Assembly (NCBI GenBank): GCA_964463485.1
Contig: CAYXDO010000094.1
Coordinates: 1-42,147 of the forward strand
Source: CAYXDO01 sp964463485
GTDB taxonomy: Bacteria > Myxococcota > Kuafuiibacteriia > Kuafuiibacteriales > Kuafuiibacteriaceae
DNA length: 42,147 bases
Reading direction: 5' to 3'
A program made the position numbers and the translations under genes. Each line of letters starts with the position of its first letter. Position 1 is the stretch's first letter. Below the pieces are notes generated by a model. The model worked only from the letters and a program-made list of their open reading frames with translations. It had not been told where the DNA came from and searched no databases. Positions 1 through 7,885 of this stretch are shown here, piece by piece.

Positions 1-90
1 CTTCGTGAGCATTCCAAGACTCATGGCCAGGCGGATCTGCGCCCCAATGATTTGCCGCTCTTCAGTGCTCTCGATCGAGATCGTGCTCAT
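1..90 (-). CDS. Truncated hypothetical protein (N-terminal 30 residues)
   Basis: An open frame starts at an ATG whose complement is 88-90 and runs off the left edge without a stop. The visible protein begins MSTISIESTEERQIIGAQIR and continues through an amphipathic helix. The ATG overlaps the TGA of the upstream coiled-coil gene (ATGA, 87-90), which is the main reason to believe this start. Too little is present to name a family. The two genes are probably translationally coupled and may act together. Confidence 0.5.
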   Translation of the reverse strand, partial: MSTISIESTEERQIIGAQIRLAMSLGMLTK

Positions 91-533
91 CGAGATCTTG
101 CGGATCGAGCACGAAAACGAGAGCTTTTCTTTTCGAGCGCATCGAGTCGTCGTTCGATGCGTGTGATTCTCTGATCGTCATGCTCGAGGGCCCCGCGAGT
201 CATCGCCGACTCGATCGTCCAGCGCTTCAGGAATTCGTCGAAGCGTTGCTCTTGTCCCCTGGCAAATCGTTCGAAGCTTTCGATCGCGGCACCCATGAGC
301 GCACGAGTTTCGAGGAGCGTCTTGTTGGTCAATTCCAGGCCCTGCGCCACGAGAGCCACCCCGCGAATCGCTTCCTTGCTCAGCGCGATCGCTTCCTTGC
401 TCAGCGCGATCGCTTCCTTGCTCAGCGCGATCGCTTCCTTGCTCATTTCTTTGGATTCGGCGACGTCTTTCGAAATCTGGATGAGAATATCGAGGCCGGC
501 GGCCGAGGAACCGTTCCCGCTCGAGTCAGTCAT
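87..533 (-). CDS. Small coiled-coil protein with perfect heptad repeats
   Basis: About 148 residues with no signal peptide or membrane segment, so probably cytoplasmic. Residues about 25-55 consist of a heptad (SKEAIAL) repeated almost exactly, followed by further charged helix and a second coiled-coil stretch near the C-terminus (RITRIERRLDALEKK). The protein is therefore almost certainly a long helical oligomer. I chose the ATG at 531-533 (MTDSSGNGSS); a GTG at 546-548 would add five residues. The stop overlaps the start of the next, truncated gene by four bases. The heptads are encoded by identical 21-bp units, so the length of this helix can change by slippage. No family is recognised and the function is unknown. 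Confidence 0.6.
   Translation of the reverse strand: MTDSSGNGSSAAGLDILIQISKDVAESKEMSKEAIALSKEAIALSKEAIALSKEAIRGVALVAQGLELTNKTLLETRALMGAAIESFERFARGQEQRFDEFLKRWTIESAMTRGALEHDDQRITRIERRLDALEKKSSRFRARSARSR
369..446. repeat. 21-bp perfect tandem repeat inside coiled-coil gene
   Basis: Three identical 21-bp units (369-389, 390-410, 411-431) are followed by a 15-bp partial copy. Each unit encodes one heptad on the minus strand. Copies are identical even at third codon positions, which points to recent slippage or conversion rather than old, selected repetition. Confidence 0.9.
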
Positions 534-577
534 TCTTCTAGAATACACGAACGGTGTGCTGTCGCCAAGTGAGCGCT

Positions 578-643
578 TACCGGGTTACCCGGTTACCGGG
601 TGAATCGGGCACGGGCACGGACACGGACGGGCACGGGCACGGC
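578..643. repeat. Intergenic short repeats (GTTACCCG and GGGCAC types)
   Basis: The gap between the MutS-like gene and the coiled-coil gene holds two overlapping small dyads (CCGGG-TTA-CCCGG and CCCGG-TTA-CCGGG, about 580-600), then an imperfect hexamer tract of GGGCAC/GGACAC units (about 607-643). No T-run follows on either strand, so this is not a typical intrinsic terminator. A similar GGGCACGGGC tract occurs near 26700. Confidence 0.6.
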
Positions 644-673
644 ATGAGTTTCGGAGCCCCTTTCAGCGTCCTG

Positions 674-2545
674 CTAGCCCGGGTCGAGTCGGCTCGCCGC
701 CTCGAGGTCCACCTCGATACCCATCGCCCTCATCAAACTCAGCGCATTGGACGACCGAACCGGCCCGCTCCTCAGTCGATAGTCGAAGGCCAACTCACGT
801 CCGGCCACCTCGTCGCCAAAGTGCTCGTTCGACACACGACCGGCCGGCAGTATTTTTTCGACCCGCGTCAACGAGAGGTCGTGAGTCGTCACGACGCCGA
901 GCGCGCCGTACTCGGACAGGCGCGACACCGCGGCCACCGCACCGATGAATCTCTCCCGCGAGTTCGTTCCGTGGAGGATCTCGTCGAGGAGGTACACGAC
1001 TCGCTCGCGATGGGTTCGAGCGAGGTCGAGTGTAAGCTTCAGCCTCTCGAGCTCCGCGTAGAAGTGAGAAGCCCCGCGAGCCAAGGAATCCACGACTCGC
1101 ACCGACGACACGACGATCGCCCGGCTGAGTCGCAGGGACTTGGCAGGCACCGGGCCGCCAGCGAGGGCCAGCGTGTAGGCGACCCCGATCGACCGCAAGA
1201 GAGTGCTCTTTCCACTCATGTTGGACCCAGAGAGCAACAGCACCGACGAGGGCCCCCCGAGGCTCAGATCGTTGGCCACCACGACGGAGCGATCGATGAG
1301 GGGATGAAATAGGCCCGAGGCATCGAACACGCCCGCGTCGTCGTCGAGCTCCGGCATCGACATCCCCGGCCGTTCCTCCATCAGCGCTCCGAGCGACGCC
1401 AGAGCTTCCAACTCCCCGAGCGCATCCAGCCAGTCACGAAGGCAGGATCCGGCGCTCGATCGCCAGGCTTCCGCGCGGAGCGCCAAATTCAGGTCCCAAA
1501 GGATCAGGGGGCCAATCGTCAGCGCGAAGAAGAGATTCAGTCGATAGTCGAGCTTCTCGACCAAGCGGCCGAGCGCCTGAATCTGCTCGGAGGCTGGGCG
1601 TCCCTCGGCCGACAGCCGCTGCCTGATCTTGCGACCGAGCTCGGAGCTCATCTCGGCCGACTCTACGACCGCCACGAGGTCCGCGTAGCGGGGCAGAGTA
1701 CGTTCGGGCGACACGAGCGCGTCGATGCGCTCGGCCGCCATGGATCGGGTCGCGAGGAGCACGACCGCGTGGATCGTGAAGACGGCGAGCAACGCTTCCC
1801 GCGGCAGGATGGCGACTGCGCCCAAGAGGATACTCATACAGGTGAGTATCGGCATGAGAAGCGCAAGGAGACCCAGCAGGCCTGGCCTCGGCAGGGAATG
1901 TGGACTCTCCGCCCAGGCGAGGAGCCGCTGGTCCTCGAGCGGAGACGAAGACTGAGTCTCGGCGGCAACGGAGAGAGCCTCGCGCAGCTCCCGCTGGTCC
2001 CGTAGCTCCACGACGGCGCCCTGTCGCTCGAGGAGCTGATCCTTAGGGGGTGGCTCGCCGTCGGAGCCACTCAGCCAGCGGGCCAGCGTCCTTCGCCCAG
2101 CCGGCGTCCGCGCGCGATTCACGAGCTGAAAGAGTGAAGCCTGACCGAACAAGTCCAAATCTGCGGCTCGGAGCGCCACGAGATCGGCGGGTGTCTTGGG
2201 CAGCTCGAGCAAGTCGGCGCCGTCGTCGGAGAGCTCCCGCCAGCGTTCCCGGGGCCTCGCCAGGTCGCGCTCGTGATACGCCTTGGCCGCTCGCGCGGCG
2301 CCCAACGCTCGCTCCCGTCGATCCTGCTGAACGCCTAGCCATAGGAAAAGAAAACCCACCGGAATCAAGGCCCACCACGGCTCGCCGCGCCGGAGCGCCA
2401 ACGGCGCCAGCAACAGCAGAATCGCGCTGACCGCCAGAATCAGGCGCAGGTTGCCCAACCCATCGACTTTGCCCTCGAGGTCCCGACAGTCTCTGTCGTG
2501 CTCGGCCAGATGGGCCTCATGATGGGTTTCGAACGAGGTACTCAA
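674..2545 (-). CDS. Membrane-anchored MutS-family ATPase
   Basis: This 623-residue protein has the C-terminal ATPase of the MutS family: Walker A GSNMSGKST (440-448), the FYAEL segment (495-499), Walker B ending LLDE with GTN (519-527), and the TTHD switch (553-556). A MutS-like core/lever segment (LDLFGQASLFQLVNRARTP) lies at about 130-148. The N-terminal mismatch-recognition domain of true MutS is absent. Instead there are hydrophobic segments at about 33-51, 57-73, 222-242, 246-266 and 335-352, so the protein is probably membrane-embedded. Family knowledge supports ATP-dependent clamp-like behaviour; the substrate is unknown. The start is a TTG overlapping the TGA of the upstream secreted-protein gene (TTGA, 2542-2545); no ATG fits that junction. 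Confidence 0.85.
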   Translation of the reverse strand: MSTSFETHHEAHLAEHDRDCRDLEGKVDGLGNLRLILAVSAILLLLAPLALRRGEPWWALIPVGFLFLWLGVQQDRRERALGAARAAKAYHERDLARPRERWRELSDDGADLLELPKTPADLVALRAADLDLFGQASLFQLVNRARTPAGRRTLARWLSGSDGEPPPKDQLLERQGAVVELRDQRELREALSVAAETQSSSPLEDQRLLAWAESPHSLPRPGLLGLLALLMPILTCMSILLGAVAILPREALLAVFTIHAVVLLATRSMAAERIDALVSPERTLPRYADLVAVVESAEMSSELGRKIRQRLSAEGRPASEQIQALGRLVEKLDYRLNLFFALTIGPLILWDLNLALRAEAWRSSAGSCLRDWLDALGELEALASLGALMEERPGMSMPELDDDAGVFDASGLFHPLIDRSVVVANDLSLGGPSSVLLLSGSNMSGKSTLLRSIGVAYTLALAGGPVPAKSLRLSRAIVVSSVRVVDSLARGASHFYAELERLKLTLDLARTHRERVVYLLDEILHGTNSRERFIGAVAAVSRLSEYGALGVVTTHDLSLTRVEKILPAGRVSNEHFGDEVAGRELAFDYRLRSGPVRSSNALSLMRAMGIEVDLEAASRLDPG

Positions 2546-3183
2546 TGGGACTCCGATGTTTCACTCGAACGTTCGAAGGGCTCGCCCTTTTTGTGCATTT
2601 CTCCGAAATTCGGCGGGGCACGCTCGAACTTGATCGCCAGACGACCCTCGAGGCCGAGCGTCAGATCGGTCGAGAGAAAAGGAATCACGATGATTTCGGT
2701 CGCTTTTCCTTCTGGCACTTCGAACCCCAGCGCCGATCCGAATTCGAAGCGGAGCTCCTGAGTATAGCTGAACAAGCCATCCCCGGATCCCACGACTTCG
2801 AAGCGCACCTCGAGGCGGCGCCTACCCGGCGCCATCTCGCCCGAGAGCACGTCGAATCGGGTCGGCGCTTTACCGGGGCTCCACTCCCTCGCCATGATCT
2901 CGACACCGTCGAACGTGAATCGAGCGCCCGAGAGCAGCAATTGACCGTCTAGCCCGTCGGCGTACTGAATTCTCACGTGGGTGGCAGCGAATCGCTGCTG
3001 GATCACACCCTCGCGAAGGGACTCCACCTTGGCCGCGATTTCATCGATCTCCGCCTGCAGAGCGTCGGCTCGAAGTGTCAGCGCGTAGAGCCTCTGCTCG
3101 GCATCGTCGGCGAACGCGGCGCTCGATGCGCACGTCGATACCAGCGCCATCCAAACGGAGGAGCCGCGACCGGACATGCCCAT
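2542..3183 (-). CDS. Secreted protein with N-terminal coiled coil
   Basis: A 213-residue protein with a signal peptide (hydrophobic core about 8-24, likely cleavage after AFA at about 25). A short coiled coil at about 27-62 (RADALQAEIDEIAAKVESLR) follows, then a beta-rich domain to the end. It is expected in the periplasm or on the cell surface. No family is recognised. Its stop overlaps the TTG start of the MutS-like membrane ATPase, so the two are probably made together; a periplasmic partner for a membrane ATPase is one possible reading. A second ATG two codons in is an equally good start. Confidence 0.65.
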   Translation of the reverse strand: MGMSGRGSSVWMALVSTCASSAAFADDAEQRLYALTLRADALQAEIDEIAAKVESLREGVIQQRFAATHVRIQYADGLDGQLLLSGARFTFDGVEIMAREWSPGKAPTRFDVLSGEMAPGRRRLEVRFEVVGSGDGLFSYTQELRFEFGSALGFEVPEGKATEIIVIPFLSTDLTLGLEGRLAIKFERAPPNFGEMHKKGEPFERSSETSESH

Positions 3184-3334
3184 GCCGGGCCGATACCACC
3201 GTCGGACGAGCGCGCCAACATCGGCATGTCGGGAGCGAGCGTGTACTCAGCTTGGCCGGAATGCGTTGGGGCTCAAATGACTTTCCGCCTGCACCCGGAG
3301 CTTCGCGGACGGTGTTGCACGGAATCGCTCCGAC

Positions 3335-3649
3335 CCTCGAGGGTCCGCGAGGCTTAGGCGCAAGATGCCTGCGCTCCCAGGGGTCCGCTAAGCCTAGCTG
3401 GCGTTTCGCTCCCAGGGTCCGCGAAGCTTAGGCGCAGGCAAGATGCCTGCGCTCCCAGGGGTCCGCGAAGTGTAGGTTGCGCTCCCAGGGTCCGCTAAGC
3501 CTAGCGGGGCGTTTCGCTCCCAGGGTCCGCGAAGCTTAGGCGCAGGCAAGATGCCTGCGCTCCCAGGGGTCCGCGAAGCGTTGCACTCCCAGGGGTCCGC
3601 GAAGCGTTGCACTCCCAGGGGTCCGCGAAGCGTTGCCCTCCCAACGGGT
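3335..3649. repeat. Intergenic island of short repeats and hairpins
   Basis: The gap 3184-3648 has no convincing gene. From about 3335 it is built from a core reading CTCCCAGGGGTCCGCGAAGC, present eight times with small changes plus degenerate edge copies. Two perfect hairpins, GCGCAGGC-AAGAT-GCCTGCGC, sit at 3432-3452 and 3540-3560; a decayed copy lies near 3362. A block of about 80 bp (3371-3450) is repeated almost exactly at 3481-3559. The right end is three exact 26-bp tandem units (3560-3585, 3586-3611, 3612-3637) that touch the end of the resB gene. Small open frames across it are artefacts of repetition. Confidence 0.85.
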
Positions 3650-4713
3650 CAGGTGGACTCGAGCACTTCTTTTGCGTCGAGGGTCCATGACTCGAAGCGG
3701 GACTCGAAGTCGCGGTCGCCTTCGACGTCGGGCTCACCTACGAGTTTGACTTGCGCGCCTTCCGCCAGGACCCAGAGCCGACCGCTCGCGCCCTGCCCTC
3801 GCAGCGCACCGAAGGCCACGAGCGCGAACCCGAGCAGGAGCAGCGCTCCGGTCGGCTTTCCGGTGAGGCCCTTGCCGGGCAGTGGCTTGAGGCTCGAAGA
3901 CTCCACGTCGATGAAGACCTCTCCGGCGCGGTGGCGCTGATCGAAGCCCTTCGGAGCGTTCTCGTAGACCCAGAATGACGGGCCTTCGCGTTGACCGCGA
4001 GCGATTCGTTCGATGCGAATGGCGGGGCCGAGGTTGCCGCGGCTCCTCACGTACTCCCGCAGGACGTACTTGGCAGAGAACTGAAAGAACTCGAACTGCT
4101 CACCCGCGACCATGTTGAAGCGGCCTAGCGTGCCGTTCGTGGAGTCCGTGACGAGCAGGACGGCCGCAGGGGCGGCGTCCTTGGGGTTCATGGTGCTGAC
4201 CTCGATGCCCGCCGCCATCACGGCGACGAGGAGCCCGAGGTGCGTCACCAGGGGCGCTGCGGCCACTCCAGATCCCGAGTCGAACACGAGCGCCACCTTG
4301 GACCCCTCTGCGACTTCGAGGCGAGGCGGCCCCACGCGGGCCGACAGCGCTCCGCGTACGAGCTCGACCGCTCGTTCCGGCCGCTCCGCTCGAAGGTCCA
4401 AGGAAAGGGGCGCATCCCGCGGCGGAGTCTCCGTGAGCGCGGCCTTGGCGTCGTAGCGCCGCCGCACGAGGATGGCCGCGACGTTGCCCAGAAGGAGCGC
4501 CGCTATCACCTTCACCCAGGCCGACCCGAAAATGTCGGTGAGCCCGTAGGCAAACAGGGTGTGCATGGTCGTGGCGGTCGGCTCCCGCGCCAGGTCGACT
4601 GCGATCGCGCCCTGGGGCACTACGGCCGCAATGCCGGCGGCGATGGACATCAGGATCACGAGCACCGCCGCAAACCGTTCGGACGACAGCGCTCGCCAAG
4701 GAAAGTTCAACAC
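3649..4713 (-). CDS. resB: ResB-like cytochrome c biogenesis protein
   Basis: About 354 residues. ResB works with a ResC/CcsA partner to deliver heme to apocytochromes outside the membrane (System II). The sequence has three hydrophobic segments in the N-terminal half (FAAVLVILMSIAAGIAAVVP; VKVIAALLLGNVAAIL; THLGLLVAVMAAGIEV), a large extracytoplasmic beta-rich region, and a fourth helix (GALLLLGFALVAFGAL) before a short tail. This is the ResB topology, although the protein is shorter than many ResB. I chose a GTG start (4711-4713): it lies two bases after the stop of the upstream cytochrome gene and has GGAG five bases upstream. No ResC/CcsA gene is visible here. The stop lies at the edge of the repeat island. 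Confidence 0.75.
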   Translation of the reverse strand: MLNFPWRALSSERFAAVLVILMSIAAGIAAVVPQGAIAVDLAREPTATTMHTLFAYGLTDIFGSAWVKVIAALLLGNVAAILVRRRYDAKAALTETPPRDAPLSLDLRAERPERAVELVRGALSARVGPPRLEVAEGSKVALVFDSGSGVAAAPLVTHLGLLVAVMAAGIEVSTMNPKDAAPAAVLLVTDSTNGTLGRFNMVAGEQFEFFQFSAKYVLREYVRSRGNLGPAIRIERIARGQREGPSFWVYENAPKGFDQRHRAGEVFIDVESSSLKPLPGKGLTGKPTGALLLLGFALVAFGALRGQGASGRLWVLAEGAQVKLVGEPDVEGDRDFESRFESWTLDAKEVLEST

Positions 4714-4715
4714 GG

Positions 4716-5195
4716 CTACTCCGTTGCTTCGGTCGCGGGGGGCTTCGCAGCGGCTTTGGGATCGGCCGGCCGATGCCGAACCGCCTCCAACGCCTTGGCA
4801 AAGTCGAAGGGTGAAAGGGACGGGCCAGCCTCCGCGTGGCAGCGAGCGCACGTCTCTTCTTTGATGTCTTCTAGTCCGAGGAGCCTCGCCACCAATGGGT
4901 CGCGCATGATGAACCTCGCCGCGTAGCGAGCTCCACCGCCGTGGCACGACTCACACTGAACTTCGGCCCGCGACTCGCGATCGTCGAAGGGCAGCATGGT
5001 GTGGCAGGCCAAGCAGGATCGGTCCTGCCTCTCTTGCGCGCTCAGGCGCTCGAGCGACCTCGCGTGCGGCGTCGACTTCCACTGCTCGTATTCGGCGTGG
5101 TGGCACGTCTTGCAGGACTCCACGCCCACGTAGTCGTCTGCGCCCGACGTCGCCGGCAGGAGCCACAAAAAAAGCAGCGCGGGTGTCCGCCGCAT
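4716..5195 (-). CDS. Secreted four-heme cytochrome c
   Basis: The 159-residue product begins with a signal peptide (MRRTPALLFLWLLPATSGA). It has four CxxCH heme-binding motifs: CKTCH (28-32), CLACH (61-65), CESCH (81-85) and CARCH (116-120). This pattern and length fit the cytochrome c554/c'-like multiheme group, which transfers electrons in the periplasm. The C-terminus is a short Pro/Ala/Lys tail. An upstream in-frame ATG at 5220-5222 would lengthen the n-region of the signal by nine residues; neither start has a strong ribosome site. The next gene is a ResB-like heme-delivery protein two bases downstream, so the cytochrome and part of its maturation machinery are probably co-expressed. Confidence 0.8.
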   Translation of the reverse strand: MRRTPALLFLWLLPATSGADDYVGVESCKTCHHAEYEQWKSTPHARSLERLSAQERQDRSCLACHTMLPFDDRESRAEVQCESCHGGGARYAARFIMRDPLVARLLGLEDIKEETCARCHAEAGPSLSPFDFAKALEAVRHRPADPKAAAKPPATEATE

Positions 5196-5365
5196 CGAGG
5201 GGAGCCTACTGGGACGCGGCATCGAGTCAACCCATCCGTGCGGAGGGAAGGCATGGCGAGCTTCTGCGCTACTGAAACAAGGACTCCGGGTGGTCGAAAA
5301 GTCGCTTCCTTTCATGGCGAAGTGTGGCGCTTGACGGCGGCGCGCTCGCTTTGGAGTGTCTGCGG

Positions 5366-5974
5366 GTGACCCGAGCTGGCCGTGTCGTGGCGCTTACTGG
5401 GGGAATCGGCTCGGGCAAGTCGACGGTGGCCCGCCTGTTCGAGGCGCATGGTGCGATCGTCATCGACGCCGATCAGCTCGCGAGGGAGTCCGTGGCGCCG
5501 GGCAGCTCGGGGCTCGAGCAGGTCGTCGCTCGCTTCGGGAGGGCTGTTTTGGGCCCCGACGGATCCCTGAACCGGAAGGCGCTGGGTGAAGTCGTGTTCT
5601 CCGATCCGCGCGCGCGAGCGGACCTCGAAGCGATCACCCATCCCATCGTTGCGATGCTTGCGGCCCAAAGGATCGCGGATGCTGCGTCGCACGCACCGTT
5701 GGTGCTGTATGACGTACCGCTCTTCTTCGAGAGAGCGCTCGCTCGGTTCTTTCCCGAGGTGATCGTGGTGAGCGCGTCGGACGAAGTGCGGCGCCAGAGA
5801 GTTGCGGCGCGCGACGCGCTCGATGCGCCCGCCATCGAGGCTCGTTTTGCGGCCCAGATCCCGCTGGCCGACAAAGTCGCGCGGGCCACCTGGGTGATCG
5901 ACAACGGTTCGACTTTGGAGGACACGAGACGACAGGTGGCCACGCTCTTCCGGGCGCTCGTCGCCGAACGGTAG
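5366..5974 (+). CDS. coaE: Dephospho-CoA kinase
   Basis: CoaE phosphorylates the ribose 3'-hydroxyl of dephospho-CoA, the last step of coenzyme A synthesis, in the cytoplasm. The 202-residue protein has the P-loop GGIGSGKST near its N-terminus, the DADQLAR motif, THPIV, and YDVPLFFE, all typical of CoaE. I chose the GTG at 5366 (MTRAGRVVALTGG): it gives the usual short N-terminus and has GGAG nine bases upstream. A GTG at 5324 would add 14 residues without family support. The next gene starts ten bases after its stop, on the same strand. Confidence 0.93.
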   Translation: MTRAGRVVALTGGIGSGKSTVARLFEAHGAIVIDADQLARESVAPGSSGLEQVVARFGRAVLGPDGSLNRKALGEVVFSDPRARADLEAITHPIVAMLAAQRIADAASHAPLVLYDVPLFFERALARFFPEVIVVSASDEVRRQRVAARDALDAPAIEARFAAQIPLADKVARATWVIDNGSTLEDTRRQVATLFRALVAER

Positions 5975-5984
5975 GGGCAAAGAA

Positions 5985-7070
5985 ATGAACGAGCGGCACG
6001 TTTTCATAACCGGCTTCCCCGGGTTCATCGCGGACCGGCTCATCAAGAAGCTGCTCCTGGCCGACGACGCGCTGACCGTCACTGCGCTCGTCGAGAGCTC
6101 CAAGCTGAAGGAGGCGCAGGAGCGCAGGGAGCGGCTGGAGCTCACGGGCCCCGCGCTGTCTCAGCGCCTGCGGCTCTACGTCGGTGACGTCACCTCCATG
6201 GATCTGGGGCTGTCCGGACCCGAGTACTCGGCGGTGATCGCGTCGACGACGGAAGTCTATCACTTGGCCGCGGCCCACAGCATCGGCGTGGATCGGCCCA
6301 CCGCAGAGCGCGTCAACGTAGGCGGCACACGCAACGTCATCGAGCTCGCGAGAGACGCAAAACGCCTGGAGCGATTCGTCCACTTCTCGAGCGCCTACGT
6401 GTCAGGCGATCGACGAGGGGTGATTCTCGAAGACGAGCTCGACGAAGGACAAGGCTTTCACAACCCATACGAAGCCACCAAGGCCGCGGCCGAGCGGATC
6501 GTCGAGGACGCCAAGAAGCGCTTGCCCACCATCATCATTCGCCCGCCCGCGGTCGTCGGAGATTCGAAGACGGGCGAGATCGATCGGCTCGAGGGCGTCT
6601 ATCACGCGGCCTTGCTGCTCCTTGGAGCTCCAACGGGTTTGCCGATTCCGTTCCCGGGCGACGGCAACGCTCCGTTGAACGTGATTCCTGTCGACTACCT
6701 GGTCGACGCGACCCACGCGCTTTCGACGAGCCCGACCACGGTCGGCAAGACGTTCCACGTCGTCGACCCGAACCCGCTGTCGGCGCGGCGGGTGTACCGA
6801 GCGCTCGCGGAGTCCGCGGGCAAGAAAGAGACGAAGATGCGCGTGAGCCCAAACCTCACCAAAGCGCTGCTGCGTGTCCCGGGGCTCGAGCGCTTCGCGA
6901 GCTCGAGTCACCAAGTGATCGACTACTTGAATCACATGGCCTTCTACAACTCGCGCAACACCGTCGACGCGCTCTACGGCACCGGGATCCGCTGTCCACC
7001 CTTTCCGAGCTACGTGGGCGCGCTCGTGCGGTACGTGCGCGCCTACTTCGAAAAAGCCAAGAGCGCCTAA
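5985..7070 (+). CDS. Extended SDR, NAD(P)-dependent (male-sterility/epimerase-like)
   Basis: A 361-residue Rossmann oxidoreductase of the extended short-chain dehydrogenase type. It has the nucleotide motif GFPGFIA (10-16), GDVT (67-70), HLAAAHSIGVDR (about 93-104), serines in HFSSAYVSG (about 133-141), and the catalytic pair Y162 and K166 (YEATK). The start and the GD-V-T-D-style motif resemble the NAD-binding-4 group (fatty acyl reductase and carboxylic acid reductase domains) more than sugar epimerases, but the substrate cannot be told. It follows coaE closely and probably shares its transcript. ATG start with an A-rich leader (GGGGCAAAGAA). Confidence 0.8.
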   Translation: MNERHVFITGFPGFIADRLIKKLLLADDALTVTALVESSKLKEAQERRERLELTGPALSQRLRLYVGDVTSMDLGLSGPEYSAVIASTTEVYHLAAAHSIGVDRPTAERVNVGGTRNVIELARDAKRLERFVHFSSAYVSGDRRGVILEDELDEGQGFHNPYEATKAAAERIVEDAKKRLPTIIIRPPAVVGDSKTGEIDRLEGVYHAALLLLGAPTGLPIPFPGDGNAPLNVIPVDYLVDATHALSTSPTTVGKTFHVVDPNPLSARRVYRALAESAGKKETKMRVSPNLTKALLRVPGLERFASSSHQVIDYLNHMAFYNSRNTVDALYGTGIRCPPFPSYVGALVRYVRAYFEKAKSA

Positions 7071-7082
7071 TCCGTGCGCGAG

Positions 7083-7778
7083 CTACTGGTCCGATCGCCT
7101 CGCTCGCCTTCTCGAGAGACGCGCGACCAAGCCTGTCAGCACTCCGAGCCCGAAGCCTCCGATGTGAACGAACCAGGCGACGCCTTCTTGGTGCACGCTG
7201 TCGGTGATCACGAGGTAGCCGTTCAAGAACTGCTGTAAGGCCCAGATTCCGAGGAATACGAAGGCTGGGACCTCGATGAAGCTCAAGAATACGAAGATCG
7301 GAAAGAGCGTCAGCACGGGCGCCTTCGGAAACATGACGACGTAGGCGCCGAGGACTCCGCTGATGGCGCCGGAGGCTCCGATCACGGGCACCGTGCTCGT
7401 GGGCTCGAGCAGAAAATGAGCCACCGAGCCAGCGATGGCGCTCGCGAAGAAGAACAAGAGGAAGCCGACGTGGCCGAGACGATCCTCGACGTTGTCTCCG
7501 AAGACGCGGAGGTACACGAGGTTCCCGATCACGTGGAACCAACCGCCGTGGAGCATCACGGAGGTTGCGATCGACATCGCCACGTCGAGGGTTGCTTCCG
7601 CTCTTCCCGTCTCGAGCGCGGCCGAAAGATCGGCCGGAACGAACGCAAACGCTCGCACGAGCGACTCGTCTGCGCCCATCACGAGCTCGAGGATGAACGT
7701 GCCCAAGATCATCGCGAGGAGCGCGTAGTTCACGAGCGGAACACGAACCCGCGGGTTGATGTCCCGAATGGGGATCAA
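7083..7778 (-). CDS. Rhomboid-family intramembrane serine protease
   Basis: The 231-residue membrane protein has the rhomboid signature: HGGWFHVIGN (77-86) in the early helices, GASG with catalytic Ser136, and His205 in FVHIGGF. There are about six hydrophobic segments. Rhomboids cleave helices of other membrane proteins inside the bilayer. The start is taken as TTG (7776-7778), because it gives MIPIRDINPR, the usual opening of this family (M-I-P-x-R-D). The open frame extends upstream but that part is low-complexity Arg/Ser and antisense to the neighbouring phosphatase gene. The C-terminus is strongly basic. Confidence 0.87.
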   Translation of the reverse strand: MIPIRDINPRVRVPLVNYALLAMILGTFILELVMGADESLVRAFAFVPADLSAALETGRAEATLDVAMSIATSVMLHGGWFHVIGNLVYLRVFGDNVEDRLGHVGFLLFFFASAIAGSVAHFLLEPTSTVPVIGASGAISGVLGAYVVMFPKAPVLTLFPIFVFLSFIEVPAFVFLGIWALQQFLNGYLVITDSVHQEGVAWFVHIGGFGLGVLTGLVARLSRRRARRSDQ

Positions 7779-7885
7779 GGGAAGGATTTCGCAGAGGCGA
7801 TCAGGCCGGAGCGAACTTTCCTTTCGGGTCCGGGCGGAGCGGGGACGATCAACGAATGCCTCGAGCGCCAGAGCGCCTCGGAGCC

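Noticed and set aside
180..603. Plus-strand open frames across the first coiled-coil gene
   Set aside because: They read the complement of the 21-bp repeats and lack any start signal; the minus-strand frame has heptad logic and an ATGA junction.
3432..3560. Intrinsic terminators from the GCGCAGGC hairpins
   Set aside because: Neither hairpin is followed by a T-run on either strand, and they are repeated with their flanks.
3394..3737. Small open frames through the repeat island (proteins with repeated SAGILPAP-type text)
   Set aside because: They exist only because the repeat length keeps frames open; there is no ribosome site and their sequence is the repeat itself.
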